Positions 12,289 through 21,300 of a DNA stretch of 35,035 bases are shown here, piece by piece. Position numbers and translations under genes: made by a program. This DNA is from a virus, in IMG/VR virus record IMGVR_UViG_3300032323_000829, positions 1-35,035 of that record, one strand, 5' to 3'. How positions within the stretch are numbered: the first letter of the stretch is position 1; every line of letters starts with the position of its first letter. A model generated the notes under the pieces. It ran no database searches, was not told the DNA's origin, and saw only the letters and a program-made list of their open reading frames with translations.

Positions 12289-13614
12289 TTAGATTTTTTC
12301 ACCTCTTGTAAAGCCTCGGAAACGTAAGAACCTCGGAAACCGGAGGCTCCATACATCTTCGCTATCTTGGCTCCGAGTTGCTGCATCTGCACGGACTTCC
12401 ACGACTTGCCTAATGAGCGTATCTTTAGACTCCCAAAATTCTGCTCTCTGTTCGTCTGAAAGACCTGAACCAACATTGACACGAATGAACTTACCATCAT
12501 CTTCACCTTCACAGACCAACGCACCTAATTTGCCTTCGTTGCGACCGGTGCCTTCTTCTACAGCAACTACGGCTAGGCTAACTTCGATAAACGGTTTCAT
12601 CTTTAACCACGAAGTCGAACGCTTACATTCATATTTTGATTCTGGGTTCTTGATCATGATACCTTCAAACCCATCTTCAACCATTTTCTTGTTGTAGTCT
12701 TTGTATTCTACCTGCCCAACAAAGCTGTCAAGATCAACTTCAATTTGTGGGATAACATCAACATAGCCGACTTTGTCAAACACTTCTTGGAAAGTCTTAA
12801 GGAAGTTATGACGACGCTTCTGGCCCATGGTACTTTGACCAGTCTTAAATTCGCTGAGTGGAATGATATCAAACAACATCAATCGAGCATCACCTGCTTT
12901 GACATCGTCTTTGCGGTGTACTTGTTTCATAAGATCTTGAAAGCTCTTGCTGACAACTTCACCGTCCAGTACATAACTACGACCAAAACTTTCAAGGTGC
13001 TGTAGTAGTGCATCAGTGATGTGAGTAAAGTTTGACAGTTCTTTGCCGTTGCGAGTGTATTGTATTACGGTTTTGCTTTCATAATCAACGACAGTTAGGC
13101 AACGAACTCCGTCCAACTTAGGCTGTAGAATTCTAGTGCCTTCGATTTTAGTTTCGTGATTGGCTCCGTCGTGGGCCAACATACATTCAAACACAGGCAC
13201 TGAGTACTGTGTCTTTTTAGATTTCTTAGCTACGGTATTCACAGTCTTTTCAGACACGCCGCAACGCAAATCTTTAATAAGAATGCGTCGATAGAAATCG
13301 TTCCACTGTTCTTTGGTTGCTACATCCATAGCCAACTTGATAGCGTCTCGAGCAGCGTGTCCTGTAATCTGACGCTTGTACAAATGTTCAGCTAGCTCTT
13401 TAAAGTTATCCCAACTGAGTCCTTGTCCGCTGTCTTCTTCTTTGATAGGAACTTGCTTAACACCAAAGGTATAAAGTTTGTCCAGGGCCATCTTAACACC
13501 TTCAAAGAACTCATCGAGTCCCTCATCCATAGCATCTTTGATGATTGCTTCTTTGGCAAGGCGACTATTGTCTGCCTCAAGGCGTTGAATAATAACTTGT
13601 GGTTGTGTTCGCAT
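12289..13614 (-). CDS. ATP-dependent DNA ligase (T4 gp30-like)
   Basis: A 441-aa protein sealing nicks in phage DNA using ATP. It has an N-terminal helical domain (residues 1-about 155), then nucleotidyltransferase motif I QPKLDGVRC with adenylation Lys166, LDGEVVS (217-223, motif III), DGFEGIMIKNP (motif IV) and WLKMKP (motif V). An OB-fold follows, with EGTGRNEGKLGAL and the closing SLRFPRFLRFR. The length is near T4 ligase (487 aa). The start MRTQPQVII at 13614 is chosen because AGAAAGG precedes it; an upstream in-frame ATG lies within the preceding gene. It is coupled to the 57-aa gene before and the 79-aa gene after, all under the promoter at 13820-13848. Confidence 0.95.
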   Translation of the reverse strand: MRTQPQVIIQRLEADNSRLAKEAIIKDAMDEGLDEFFEGVKMALDKLYTFGVKQVPIKEEDSGQGLSWDNFKELAEHLYKRQITGHAARDAIKLAMDVATKEQWNDFYRRILIKDLRCGVSEKTVNTVAKKSKKTQYSVPVFECMLAHDGANHETKIEGTRILQPKLDGVRCLTVVDYESKTVIQYTRNGKELSNFTHITDALLQHLESFGRSYVLDGEVVSKSFQDLMKQVHRKDDVKAGDARLMLFDIIPLSEFKTGQSTMGQKRRHNFLKTFQEVFDKVGYVDVIPQIEVDLDSFVGQVEYKDYNKKMVEDGFEGIMIKNPESKYECKRSTSWLKMKPFIEVSLAVVAVEEGTGRNEGKLGALVCEGEDDGKFIRVNVGSGLSDEQRAEFWESKDTLIRQVVEVRADAATRSQDSEDVWSLRFPRFLRFRGFTRGEKI

Positions 13615-13615
13615 T

Positions 13616-13789
13616 TTAACCTTTCTTGTTAATCCAATTTGGATCCCACATGTCTTGAGCAAGATCCGGGTAATATAATTCTGCCGGTACTGTTACTTTT
13701 TCTACTTTGATTTGGGGCGGTGGTGCAGTTAGTTCATTGTAAGCGTTATTGGCAAATGCCATTAACCAAAGTGCTAAAACTGTGTCCAT
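13616..13789 (-). CDS. Small hypothetical protein (57 aa)
   Basis: A 57-aa frame, MDTVLALWLMAFANNAYNEL, then a Pro/Lys middle (TAPPPQIKVEKVTVPAELYY) and PDLAQDMWDPNWINKKG. The N-terminus is hydrophobic enough for a short signal-anchor. It is preceded by AAGAGGCAAG and a perfect promoter and ends one base before the ligase ATG, so it is the leader gene of the ligase unit. The family is not recognised. The promoter, RBS and tight spacing are the reasons to call it real. Confidence 0.75.
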   Translation of the reverse strand: MDTVLALWLMAFANNAYNELTAPPPQIKVEKVTVPAELYYPDLAQDMWDPNWINKKG

Positions 13790-13819
13790 ATACTTGCCTC
13801 TTGTTATTATTGTATGTAT

Positions 13820-13848
13820 ATTATATGGTCAGTTTATAATTTTGTCAA
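13820..13848 (-). promoter_or_regulatory. Sigma-70-type promoter of the ligase unit
   Basis: Minus strand: TTGACA (13843-13848), 17 bp, TATAAT (13820-13825). It starts 1 bp after the stop codon of the methyltransferase at 13850 and drives the 57-aa gene, ligase, the 79-aa gene and the TraR-like gene. Confidence 0.9.
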
Positions 13849-13849
13849 T

Positions 13850-14731
13850 CTATTCGTAATCAAACAGTTTTTCTTTTGGATTATTGTCCCAATTATCCTG
13901 TATTCGTCTGCGGGCGATATCACAGTAGTGCTCACTAACATCGATACCCAAGAAGTTCATGCCTTCTTGTAGTGCGCCAATACCTGTTGTACCCGAGCCA
14001 CAGAATGGATCTAATACTGTGCCGCTTTTTGGGCTGTAGATCCTGCACAGGTATCGCATGAGGTTGATGGGTTTTGGTGTAGGATGATCGTTGTACTCTC
14101 CACGCTCTTCTCTAGTTGCTCTAGGTGCGTAGAAATACTTTTGGTGTTCTGGATCGTCAAAGTGTCCGATGATGTTAGTAGGATATCTGCCGTTTGGATT
14201 AGCATCAACTAACTCCGTGCCTTGATCAGCAGCTTTGGCAACGTCATTACCAAATGCTCTGCGAGTGTGTCCGCCTTCTGGATATTTAGGAGGCTCGCCA
14301 TTCCATGGCACACGAGTTGTTTCTGTGTTAATAGCACCTACTCCGTACTTGCTGACATTGTTGGCAATGCTGCCTTCTAGTGGCTTCTGTGCTACAAAGA
14401 TTGGTTCGTGGGCAGGCTTAAGACGATTGGTCTTGGCCATCTTAGTAGTGTTCATCCAGAAGATCATATCCATAGGACGAAAGCCCGCGTCATCTACATT
14501 AACAGCCATGCGATGATAAAATTCTGGATTACAAAAACTTAGAACAAATGCTCCGGGCTTTAACACACGATACACTTCACGCCATGTTTCTACTGGAGGC
14601 ACACTATGATCCCAATCAACTCCTGCGATGCTCATGCCATACGGAGGATCGGTGATACAACTGTCAATTGAGTTATCGGCTAATGTCTTTAAGTATTCAA
14701 CATTGTCACCGCAATGTATTTGATAATTCAT
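13850..14731 (-). CDS. DNA methyltransferase, beta class (DPPY)
   Basis: A 293-aa protein that transfers a methyl group from S-adenosylmethionine to an exocyclic amino group of adenine (N6) or cytosine (N4) in DNA. Catalytic motif IV TDPPYGM (Asp28-Tyr31) precedes the SAM-binding motif I VLDPFCGSGTTG (239-250), the order of the beta class. HPTPKPINLMRYL before motif I is also typical. The central part (about 100-190) is the likely target-recognition region. It overlaps the preceding methyltransferase by ATGA, so the two are translationally coupled. There is no cognate restriction enzyme beside it except perhaps the HNH protein; protection of phage DNA is the likely role. The target site is unknown. 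Confidence 0.93.
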   Translation of the reverse strand: MNYQIHCGDNVEYLKTLADNSIDSCITDPPYGMSIAGVDWDHSVPPVETWREVYRVLKPGAFVLSFCNPEFYHRMAVNVDDAGFRPMDMIFWMNTTKMAKTNRLKPAHEPIFVAQKPLEGSIANNVSKYGVGAINTETTRVPWNGEPPKYPEGGHTRRAFGNDVAKAADQGTELVDANPNGRYPTNIIGHFDDPEHQKYFYAPRATREERGEYNDHPTPKPINLMRYLCRIYSPKSGTVLDPFCGSGTTGIGALQEGMNFLGIDVSEHYCDIARRRIQDNWDNNPKEKLFDYE

Positions 14732-15639
14732 TCTTCCTCAATAAACAAATTGGAAGTTGGTTTCTTTTTCTTGTCTGGGTTTCGGATGCCGTCAAGCACA
14801 CCTTGCTCGTACTTGACATCGGGTGTTGTTTGAACACCGTCGGGCAACTGTGTAGATAATTGTTTGTCTGCGGCTTTAACTGTATCCCACTCGGCAGCAT
14901 CAATACGTTCTTGTGCTATATTATAATAGCCTTGATCCATTTCGATACCTACAAAGTTCCTACCTGTTAGTTTAGCACTGACTCCGCATGATCCGGATCC
15001 CATAGTAAAGTCTAACACAGTGTCGCCAGGGTTCGAATAAGTCATGATCAACCAATTCAATACATTAGTGGGCTTCTGTGTAGGATGCACAGTCTGTTGT
15101 GCTGAGAAGTTGCGTGATGCGTGTAGGATACTCTTAGGATAACGAGTACCGTGATTCTCTCCGCCTAGGAAAGGTTTGTTGCTGAAGCCATAGTTGTGAC
15201 TGTTACGACCTGTGCCGTAACCTTTCTCTTTGTCCTTGGCTTCACGTTTGTAAGGCTCACCTTCTTCCATAATCGGATTGTATGTGCCGCCAGACTCTTT
15301 GCTAAACACTAGAATGTTTTCATGAACTTTTTGCGGACGATACTTGGCCAGCCCAGGCGAGCCGCACTTGTTCTTGTTCCAGATCAGTTCGTGTCGGAAC
15401 CAATCTATCTTGCTGGCAACTACTAGACTGGTAAATGGCTGTGAGCCAAATATAATAATGTTGCCTTTGGGTTTAACAATACGCTCGAGCTCTGCCCACA
15501 TTTTGGCAAAGTCTAGAGTCTTGTCCCATTCGATAGCTGTAGTTCCGTAAGGAGGATCAACACATACCAAATCAATAGATTGATCGGGTATGTGCGAGAA
15601 CGCTGTGAAGCAATCGTTATTGTATAAAGTAGTAGTCAT
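14728..15639 (-). CDS. DNA methyltransferase, beta class (DPPY), second copy
   Basis: A 303-aa protein with motif IV VDPPYGT (Asp28-Tyr31) and a changed motif I VLDFTMGSGSCG (208-219), plus HPTQKPTNVLNWLI before it. It belongs to the same class as its neighbour but diverges in the middle (GSPGLAKYRPQKVHENILVF), so it probably has a different target site. The C-terminal 60 residues (AADKQLSTQL... to NLFIEEE) are an extra tail. The start at 15639 (MTTTLYNNDCF) is chosen because a perfect -10 ends 6 nt before it; the longer upstream frame would include the promoter. This predicts a leaderless mRNA. Confidence 0.92.
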   Translation of the reverse strand: MTTTLYNNDCFTAFSHIPDQSIDLVCVDPPYGTTAIEWDKTLDFAKMWAELERIVKPKGNIIIFGSQPFTSLVVASKIDWFRHELIWNKNKCGSPGLAKYRPQKVHENILVFSKESGGTYNPIMEEGEPYKREAKDKEKGYGTGRNSHNYGFSNKPFLGGENHGTRYPKSILHASRNFSAQQTVHPTQKPTNVLNWLIMTYSNPGDTVLDFTMGSGSCGVSAKLTGRNFVGIEMDQGYYNIAQERIDAAEWDTVKAADKQLSTQLPDGVQTTPDVKYEQGVLDGIRNPDKKKKPTSNLFIEEE

Positions 15640-15645
15640 ATAGTA

Positions 15646-15674
15646 ATTATACTGCCTTAAACACACTCTGTCAA
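15646..15674 (-). promoter_or_regulatory. Sigma-70-type promoter of the methyltransferase pair
   Basis: Minus strand: TTGACA (15669-15674), 17 bp, TATAAT (15646-15651), then 6 nt and ATG. The TGA inside TTGACA is the stop codon of the upstream HNH gene. Confidence 0.9.
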
Positions 15675-16183
15675 GCTAGATAATTTTCCCAGCTTGGGTG
15701 AGCAAAATGGAAACCACGTTGCTTACGCTTCTCAACTAAGTCCCAAAAGTGAGGCTTGTATGGAGTCTGTTTAGGTTTAAACTTGCCCACATGAGCTGCT
15801 TTACGGTAGTTACATGGCTTACATGCTGTAGTTGAGTTTTCCCATGTAGTCTTACCACCTTGAGAAACAGGATGCACGTGATCTAATGTAGCATTAGCCT
15901 CAGTGACTTCAGTACCACAGTATTGACACTGATACCTATCTCGCAAGAAGATATTGCGCTTGCTCATACGCATAGTGTGTTTTGGCTTTTGGTATTCTTT
16001 GAGCATGATCACGGCAGGCACCTGAGTTTCCCAACGAGCGGATCTCACAACCCAGTCGTCGTACCATTCCAAGACTTCGGCCTTGTCTAAAACCATATAG
16101 CGAATGGCCTCTTGCCAATCAACGACTGACAGAGGTAAAAGGCTAATAGGTTGCATATCTGCGTTTAAAAGTAGTGTGCTCAT
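15671..16183 (-). CDS. HNH endonuclease
   Basis: A 170-aa protein. Residues 1-75 (LLLNADMQPISLLPLSVVDW, DKAEVLEWYDD) are the N-terminal part common to a family of bacterial and phage HNH nucleases. The nuclease follows: CQYCG (Cys86, Cys89), TLDHVHPVSQGGKTTWEN with His102 as the likely catalytic residue and Asn116, then Cys121 and Cys124, so a structural zinc is bound. It cuts DNA using one metal ion; the target is unknown. A likely late promoter at 16209-16215 drives it. It sits directly before two methyltransferases, so it could be a restriction partner, a packaging-associated nuclease or a homing-type enzyme. Confidence 0.9.
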   Translation of the reverse strand: MSTLLLNADMQPISLLPLSVVDWQEAIRYMVLDKAEVLEWYDDWVVRSARWETQVPAVIMLKEYQKPKHTMRMSKRNIFLRDRYQCQYCGTEVTEANATLDHVHPVSQGGKTTWENSTTACKPCNYRKAAHVGKFKPKQTPYKPHFWDLVEKRKQRGFHFAHPSWENYLA

Positions 16184-16208
16184 GATGTTTAACTTCTAGT
16201 TCATGAAG

Positions 16209-16215
16209 TATTTAT
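16209..16215 (-). promoter_or_regulatory. T4-like late promoter motif ATAAATA (HNH)
   Basis: CATAAATAC on the minus strand, 25 nt upstream of the HNH start at 16183. A leader with weak Shine-Dalgarno (CTAGAAG) follows. Confidence 0.5.
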
Positions 16216-16266
16216 GGAAAATCTATTATATAGTCAGTTAATGATGTAAATCAATCAAAAAAAGAA

Positions 16267-16295
16267 TTGACATTACCAAAATGTTTGTTTATACT
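16267..16295 (+). promoter_or_regulatory. Sigma-70-type promoter for clpP
   Basis: Plus strand: TTGACA (16267-16272), 17 bp, TATACT (16290-16295), 28 nt before the ClpP start, which follows AACAAGGAAAC. It is divergent from the HNH late promoter in the same 140-bp gap, and is the only perfect -35 seen on the plus strand. Confidence 0.85.
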
Positions 16296-16323
16296 ATAAA
16301 GAACTTAACAACAAGGAAACAGT

Positions 16324-16944
16324 ATGACCCTAGTCCCAATGGTAATTGAAACTACAGGCAAAGGCGAACGAGCCTATGATATTTACAGCCGCTTACTTAA
16401 AGAACGTATCATCATGTTGAATGGCCCAGTAGAAGATCACACAAGCAATCTCATTGTGGCACAATTGCTATTTTTAGAAAGTGAAGACCCCAACAAGGAC
16501 ATCAGCTTGTTTATTAACAGTCCCGGCGGATTAGTCACAGCTGGACTGGCTATCTACGATACGATGCAGTTCATTAAGCCGGATGTTGCTACCTATGTTA
16601 TGGGGCAGGCATGTAGCATGGGATCATTCTTAGCACAAGCAGGAGCTAAAGGCAAGCGTCATGTACTGGCAGAATCACGTACAATGATCCATCGTGTAAG
16701 TTCAGGCACTCCGGGCACACGTGGGTCAGTTCATGTACAAGAGTTACAGTTTGAAGATAGCAAACGTGCTTTTGAAGAAAGCCAGCGTATCAATCAACGC
16801 TTGACAGAACTTTATGTTCGTCACAATTCAGTGGGCAAGACCTATGATCAAATGTATGAGACTATGAAGTTTGATACATTCCTTTCAGCCAAAGAAGCTG
16901 TTGAATGGGGATTGGCCGATAAAGTATTAGACAAGCGTCCGTAA
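16324..16944 (+). CDS. clpP: ClpP serine protease subunit
   Basis: A 206-aa protein, about the length of E. coli ClpP (207), with the opening [20 protein letters not shown] nearly as in bacterial ClpP. The catalytic triad is intact: Ser98 in GQACSMGSF, His123 in RTMIHRVS and Asp184 in [12 protein letters not shown]. ClpP forms a double heptamer that degrades proteins fed by ClpX or ClpA; the phage subunit could form its own ring or mix with the host's. The triad is retained, but the loop after His123 ([14 protein letters not shown]) departs from the usual QPLGG, which may affect assembly or head-domain contacts. It has its own host-type promoter and its end overlaps the convergent ALAS gene by 18 bp. 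Confidence 0.95.
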   Translation: MTLVPMVIETTGKGERAYDIYSRLLKERIIMLNGPVEDHTSNLIVAQLLFLESEDPNKDISLFINSPGGLVTAGLAIYDTMQFIKPDVATYVMGQACSMGSFLAQAGAKGKRHVLAESRTMIHRVSSGTPGTRGSVHVQELQFEDSKRAFEESQRINQRLTELYVRHNSVGKTYDQMYETMKFDTFLSAKEAVEWGLADKVLDKRP

Positions 16945-18114
16945 TTTAGCTACTAATTCTTCCATCATAGCATCTGTGTGAAACGGAGTGGGCGCAAATC
17001 GCAACCGCTCCGTTCCTACCTCAACAGTAGGATAGTTAATACTCTGTACATAATGACTGTGTTCATTTAACAGCGCATCACTAATGGCCTTGCACTTAAA
17101 GGCATCGTTGATCATTACTGGAACGATGTGCGTGTTATTTTCCATTAATGGAATACCGTTATCTCTAAACAACTGTTTGAGTTTAGCCGCCCGTTCTTGA
17201 TGCTTAACTCTTAGATCGTTGTTGGCTTTGAGATATTTCACAGCAGCTAAAGCACCCGCACAAGTTACAGGACTCATTGACGTTGTAAAAATAAAGCCGC
17301 TAGCGATGCTTCGAACAGCATCTATAATGATCTTGTCAGCAGCAATATATCCACCCTGTACTCCGTAAGCCTTGCCCAGTGTTCCATTAACGATATCTAC
17401 TTGGTGTTCTAACCCCAGTTCCTCTAATTTGCCCCCACCATGTTCTCCATACAGGCCCACGGCATGAACCTCATCAACATAGGTAATGGCCGCATACAAT
17501 CTAGCTAAGTTTAGGATTTCCTCTAATTTACTAACATCACCGTCCATGCTATAAACTGATTCAAGTACTACACATGGGACATTGTTTCTAGAAATAACAT
17601 CTTCTAACTTGGCTTTTAGATCTGCTAGATCGTTGTGTTTGAAAATCTGCTTAGGAGCTCTGCTGTTTCTCATGCCCTCGATAAGGCTGGCATGATTCTT
17701 TGAATCTGAAACAAATTCTATCCTTGGAATAATCTTAGCCAATGCTACCAGGGTCCATTCGTTGGCCACATATGCTGAACTGAATAATAAAGATCCGGTT
17801 TTCTTATGCAATGTTGCTAGTTCATACTCTAGGGCAACGTGGTAATGACTGGTGCCCGCAATGTTACGAGTACCACCCGACCCCGCGCCTGTTTGATCTA
17901 GGGCTGTGTGCATGGCGTCGATGACAACTTTGTGCTGACCCATACCTAAATAATCGTTAGAACACCAATTAACGATATTTTTAATATTGTAAGGACCATA
18001 CCAAATAGCTCTGGGATAGTCGCCTCGCTCACGCAAAATGTCGTTAAACACACGATATTTGCCTTCGGATTTTAGTTGTTCGATCAGTTTATAAAAGGGT
18101 TCTTTGTTAATCAT
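16927..18114 (-). CDS. hemA: 5-aminolevulinate synthase (ALAS)
   Basis: A 395-aa PLP enzyme that condenses glycine and succinyl-CoA to 5-aminolevulinate, the first step of tetrapyrrole (heme) synthesis by the C4 route. It is full length. Visible signatures: GKYRVF with Arg21, the Arg that binds the succinyl carboxylate in bacterial [44 protein letters not shown] (His141); [21 protein letters not shown] (Asp214, His217); NGTLGKAYG with PLP Lys248; and the C-terminal [25 protein letters not shown] and Thr363/Arg370 favour ALAS over the related BioF or KBL. The Shine-Dalgarno is GGAAAG. It is a stand-alone minus-strand gene; its promoter is unclear. Confidence 0.95.
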   Translation of the reverse strand: MINKEPFYKLIEQLKSEGKYRVFNDILRERGDYPRAIWYGPYNIKNIVNWCSNDYLGMGQHKVVIDAMHTALDQTGAGSGGTRNIAGTSHYHVALEYELATLHKKTGSLLFSSAYVANEWTLVALAKIIPRIEFVSDSKNHASLIEGMRNSRAPKQIFKHNDLADLKAKLEDVISRNNVPCVVLESVYSMDGDVSKLEEILNLARLYAAITYVDEVHAVGLYGEHGGGKLEELGLEHQVDIVNGTLGKAYGVQGGYIAADKIIIDAVRSIASGFIFTTSMSPVTCAGALAAVKYLKANNDLRVKHQERAAKLKQLFRDNGIPLMENNTHIVPVMINDAFKCKAISDALLNEHSHYVQSINYPTVEVGTERLRFAPTPFHTDAMMEELVAKLRTLV

Positions 18115-18123
18115 AGCTTTCCA

Positions 18124-18130
18124 ATAAATA
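18124..18130 (+). promoter_or_regulatory. T4-like late promoter motif ATAAATA
   Basis: CAATAAATAC, 29 nt before the ATG at 18160, with a Shine-Dalgarno-like TTTAAGG in the leader. It lies in the 45-bp divergent gap between ALAS and the fibre operon. Confidence 0.6.
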
Positions 18131-18159
18131 CATGTTACTGCTATTTAAGGTTTTAAAAA

Positions 18160-18384
18160 ATGGATATTATTAAACTTGATGTTCCCACGTTTCTACGCTT
18201 GTTAGAGCTGGCCAGAGAAGATGTCAAAGATGACACTGATCTTCACGATATTGCTGAAATAGTCACAAAACTGAGTCAAAACGAAGTTGTTACTATGGAC
18301 AAATACAAAGAAATCCTGGCGTTTATGAAACATCAAGGCAAAGAAGACGAGCTTGACACAATTAGAAGATTAGGTGGATTATAA
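18160..18384 (+). CDS. Small helical protein preceding the giant fibre
   Basis: A 74-aa acidic all-helical protein: MDIIKLDVPTFLRLLELARE, DDTDLHDIAEIVTKLSQNEV, then FMKHQGKEDELDTIRRLGG. It is probably a compact helical bundle. The stop overlaps the start of the 2052-aa fibre by one base (TAATG), so it is coupled with it and may be a fibre assembly or regulatory partner. No known motif is recognised. Confidence 0.8.
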   Translation: MDIIKLDVPTFLRLLELAREDVKDDTDLHDIAEIVTKLSQNEVVTMDKYKEILAFMKHQGKEDELDTIRRLGGL

Positions 18385-21300
18385 TGGCAAAACAAGAAAT
18401 TAATTTAGGATCAGCGCCAAATGCCGGTGATGGTGATCCGTTACGTACCGCGTTTAATAAGATAAACGAAAACTTTGACGAACTGTATAACAGCACAGGA
18501 GGTCTTGATTTATTAAACGTAGCATCAAATGTTATTCCGGCTACTGATAATACCTACGATCTAGGTAGTCCATCAAAACAATGGCGTCACGTTTATACCG
18601 CAGGCGGCAGTATCTACTTAGACAATATCAAACTTACCAACGTTGACGGAAAGTTGGTTGCTACTAAAGTTATTAATCCGGGCGAAGAAAACGAAGCAGA
18701 AGATCCAGAAGATTCAGATGCTACTAGTGAAATTGGCGGCGTGGGCAGTGGCCTAACTAGTAACGATGACATCACTATCACAGTCAATAGTGAAGATAGC
18801 AGTAGCTATACTTGGAACTTTGGACAGACTGGTTCGCTAACTGCTCCCGACGATATTATAGCAGGCTCCATTGGCGAAGGTGGTAGATTCATACAAGACT
18901 GTGACAATGGCACGAGCAGTATGCGTTGGATCAATGTAACAATCAATGGAGATGGAAACACCGAGCTTATTCGAGCCTATAGTGGTGATCCAGATGGTGA
19001 AAACGAAACTGGCAGAGAAAGAGCACAGGTCTCCGTAAACTGGCAAGATGACTATCAAAGTGGATTGACTATCAAATCGTTTGACCGCACAAATGTAAAC
19101 AGTACAGTTGAACATGATTGGCAATTCCAAGGCGACGGTAGCATAAAATTCCCAGACAACACAATACAGACCACAGCCTACACTGGACAAACCAGTGGCG
19201 GTAATACAGCCGCAAGATATGTTGCTGTAAACTACGATGGCGTCATCTACGGTTCCACAGACGGTGAGAACTGGACATCATATACCAGCACACTGGATAG
19301 CATTGGTCGAGTGGCTGTTGGCCCTACCAATATTGTTTATACTGCGGATAGAAGTGTTGGCAATGGCCAATCACTATGGTATGCCTCCGCTTATAACTCC
19401 GCTCCTACAGAAGTAGCACCTGCTGAAAATGTACAAGAAGAATATAATGAAGTAAAATATTTCAGCAGTATTGGAAAATATGTAGCAGTGGGCAAAGTGG
19501 TCGAAGGCAACAGTTTTCCAATATTACTACACAGCAGTGATGGCGTTACTTGGACTCGTTCTTATGTCTCTGAAGAATTTATAGCACAAGTTAGCCTTAC
19601 CGGCAGTGCTGAATTCGTAGACATCGCTGAAAACGATCTAGGATTTTTTATCATCTCAGACAGTAGTACTTGGGGCGGATTCTTCCTTGAAAACATCACA
19701 GACGCTCTAGACGCTACAACCAATGTTGAGCAGGCAGAATCCGATTGGGAGGAAGTGGTTTGGGTAGAAACAGCCGCTGAAGGTCTTAGAGGATGGCATG
19801 TATTTGACGATGATGAAGATTGGCGCTTCAACGCAAATGAAGATCCTAGAGTGGGTTCGTTTGAGTACTTTGCCGTTGAAGATTTAGATCCTGAATTTGA
19901 AGCGGCTGTGGGATATGACCCAGATCCATCAGAAATAGTTGTAGGCGAATACGACGGTGTATCAACTATTGTCATAGGCACTGGTGATGGTCAGATCATG
20001 TATTGGCCAGCAGAGCCAGCAGATCCAACCGTAGTGATTCCTAAACCTTACACATCCAGTATCAGTGATATTATTCGCGGAACAACTACAACAATCGAAT
20101 GGACTGGTAATCGTGGCCGTCAAGGCGACGGTGAAAAGATTGTTATCACAGGAGTGACCACTCAAGAAGGCGAACCAGGAACTACTAATCAAAGTTATAA
20201 TGGCACATATTATATTAAGCAAGTTGGCGACGATTCTCCTTACACATACGAGTTATACACGGATCAAGCATTAACCACACCGTGGAACACTATCACATAT
20301 TGGCCAGTTAATACCAACACTGGTACAATAACTTGGAGTCACGGACAATACATTGATGCCCTACACTACAGTAATGGCGTATTCTATATGGGCAACGATG
20401 ATGAAGAATTCTTTATATCAACTGACGGTGGAGCAACTTGGACTGAAACAGATTCATTCCCAGGTGGCGAAGGCGAGGAAGGCGGATTCATCAACGACAT
20501 TGACTCGTATGTTACTCCAAGTGCTGAAACTGATAGATTAGTCAGCGGCAGCAAACAAGTTATACTTGATACTGATGGTGATTTAACTATTCCAGGAAAC
20601 ATTAAGAGCGAAGGCAACATCAATATTGAAATCAATTTAAGTGATAGTACTCTGCGTAGATGGCAATTTGGGGAAGATGGTAATCTAACCCTACCAACAG
20701 GCGGAGACATTTTAGACAGCAATGGCAACTCAGTATTAGGCGGTGTTACGGGTGATAGTAATGTTTGGGTACAGACATTTGAATCAGTTGAAGGCGCTCC
20801 AGACGATGTGGTTGCGGCCGCGATGAGCGTGGAGTATGATGTTGAAGGTAATCTCATCTGTTTGTTTAGTCACGCAATAGACTACACTAATCCTTTTGGC
20901 GGTACAGGCAGTTATTTCTCAGTGGCCAAGATCTCCACCACAGGCACAATCCTATGGCAAAAAAGACTTGGCGCGGGCACCTACACAGACGGATGGGGCC
21001 TAGCAGTAGACAGTAATGACGGTAGCGTTTACATCGCAGGCAGTGACCGTCTTGACAATGAATCACAAGATTCTGACGCCATGTTGACCAAGATTGATTT
21101 GGCTGATGGCGGCTTTCAGTGGAGCAAGATTTATCGAGCCACCGGCATAGATTCATCCATTATGTCTGGCCAAAGCCCAGTTGTAGATGTGGCCAGCGAC
21201 GGTAATCCTGTTATGGTTGGTTACCTTGAAGATGGTTCCAGACAATACATCGCAACGACCAAAGTTGACAGCACCGATGGTTCCGTAATTTGGAGTAGAA

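Noticed and set aside
12288-12524. N-terminal extension of the 79-aa protein into the ligase gene
   Set aside because: The ligase frame there is clearly coding (OB-fold motifs). The ATG after the ligase stop is the sensible start.
16927-18114. ALAS gene as sign that the window is host chromosome
   Set aside because: It is flanked closely by phage genes (HNH, methyltransferases, giant fibre) with no break in style, so it is more likely part of the phage.
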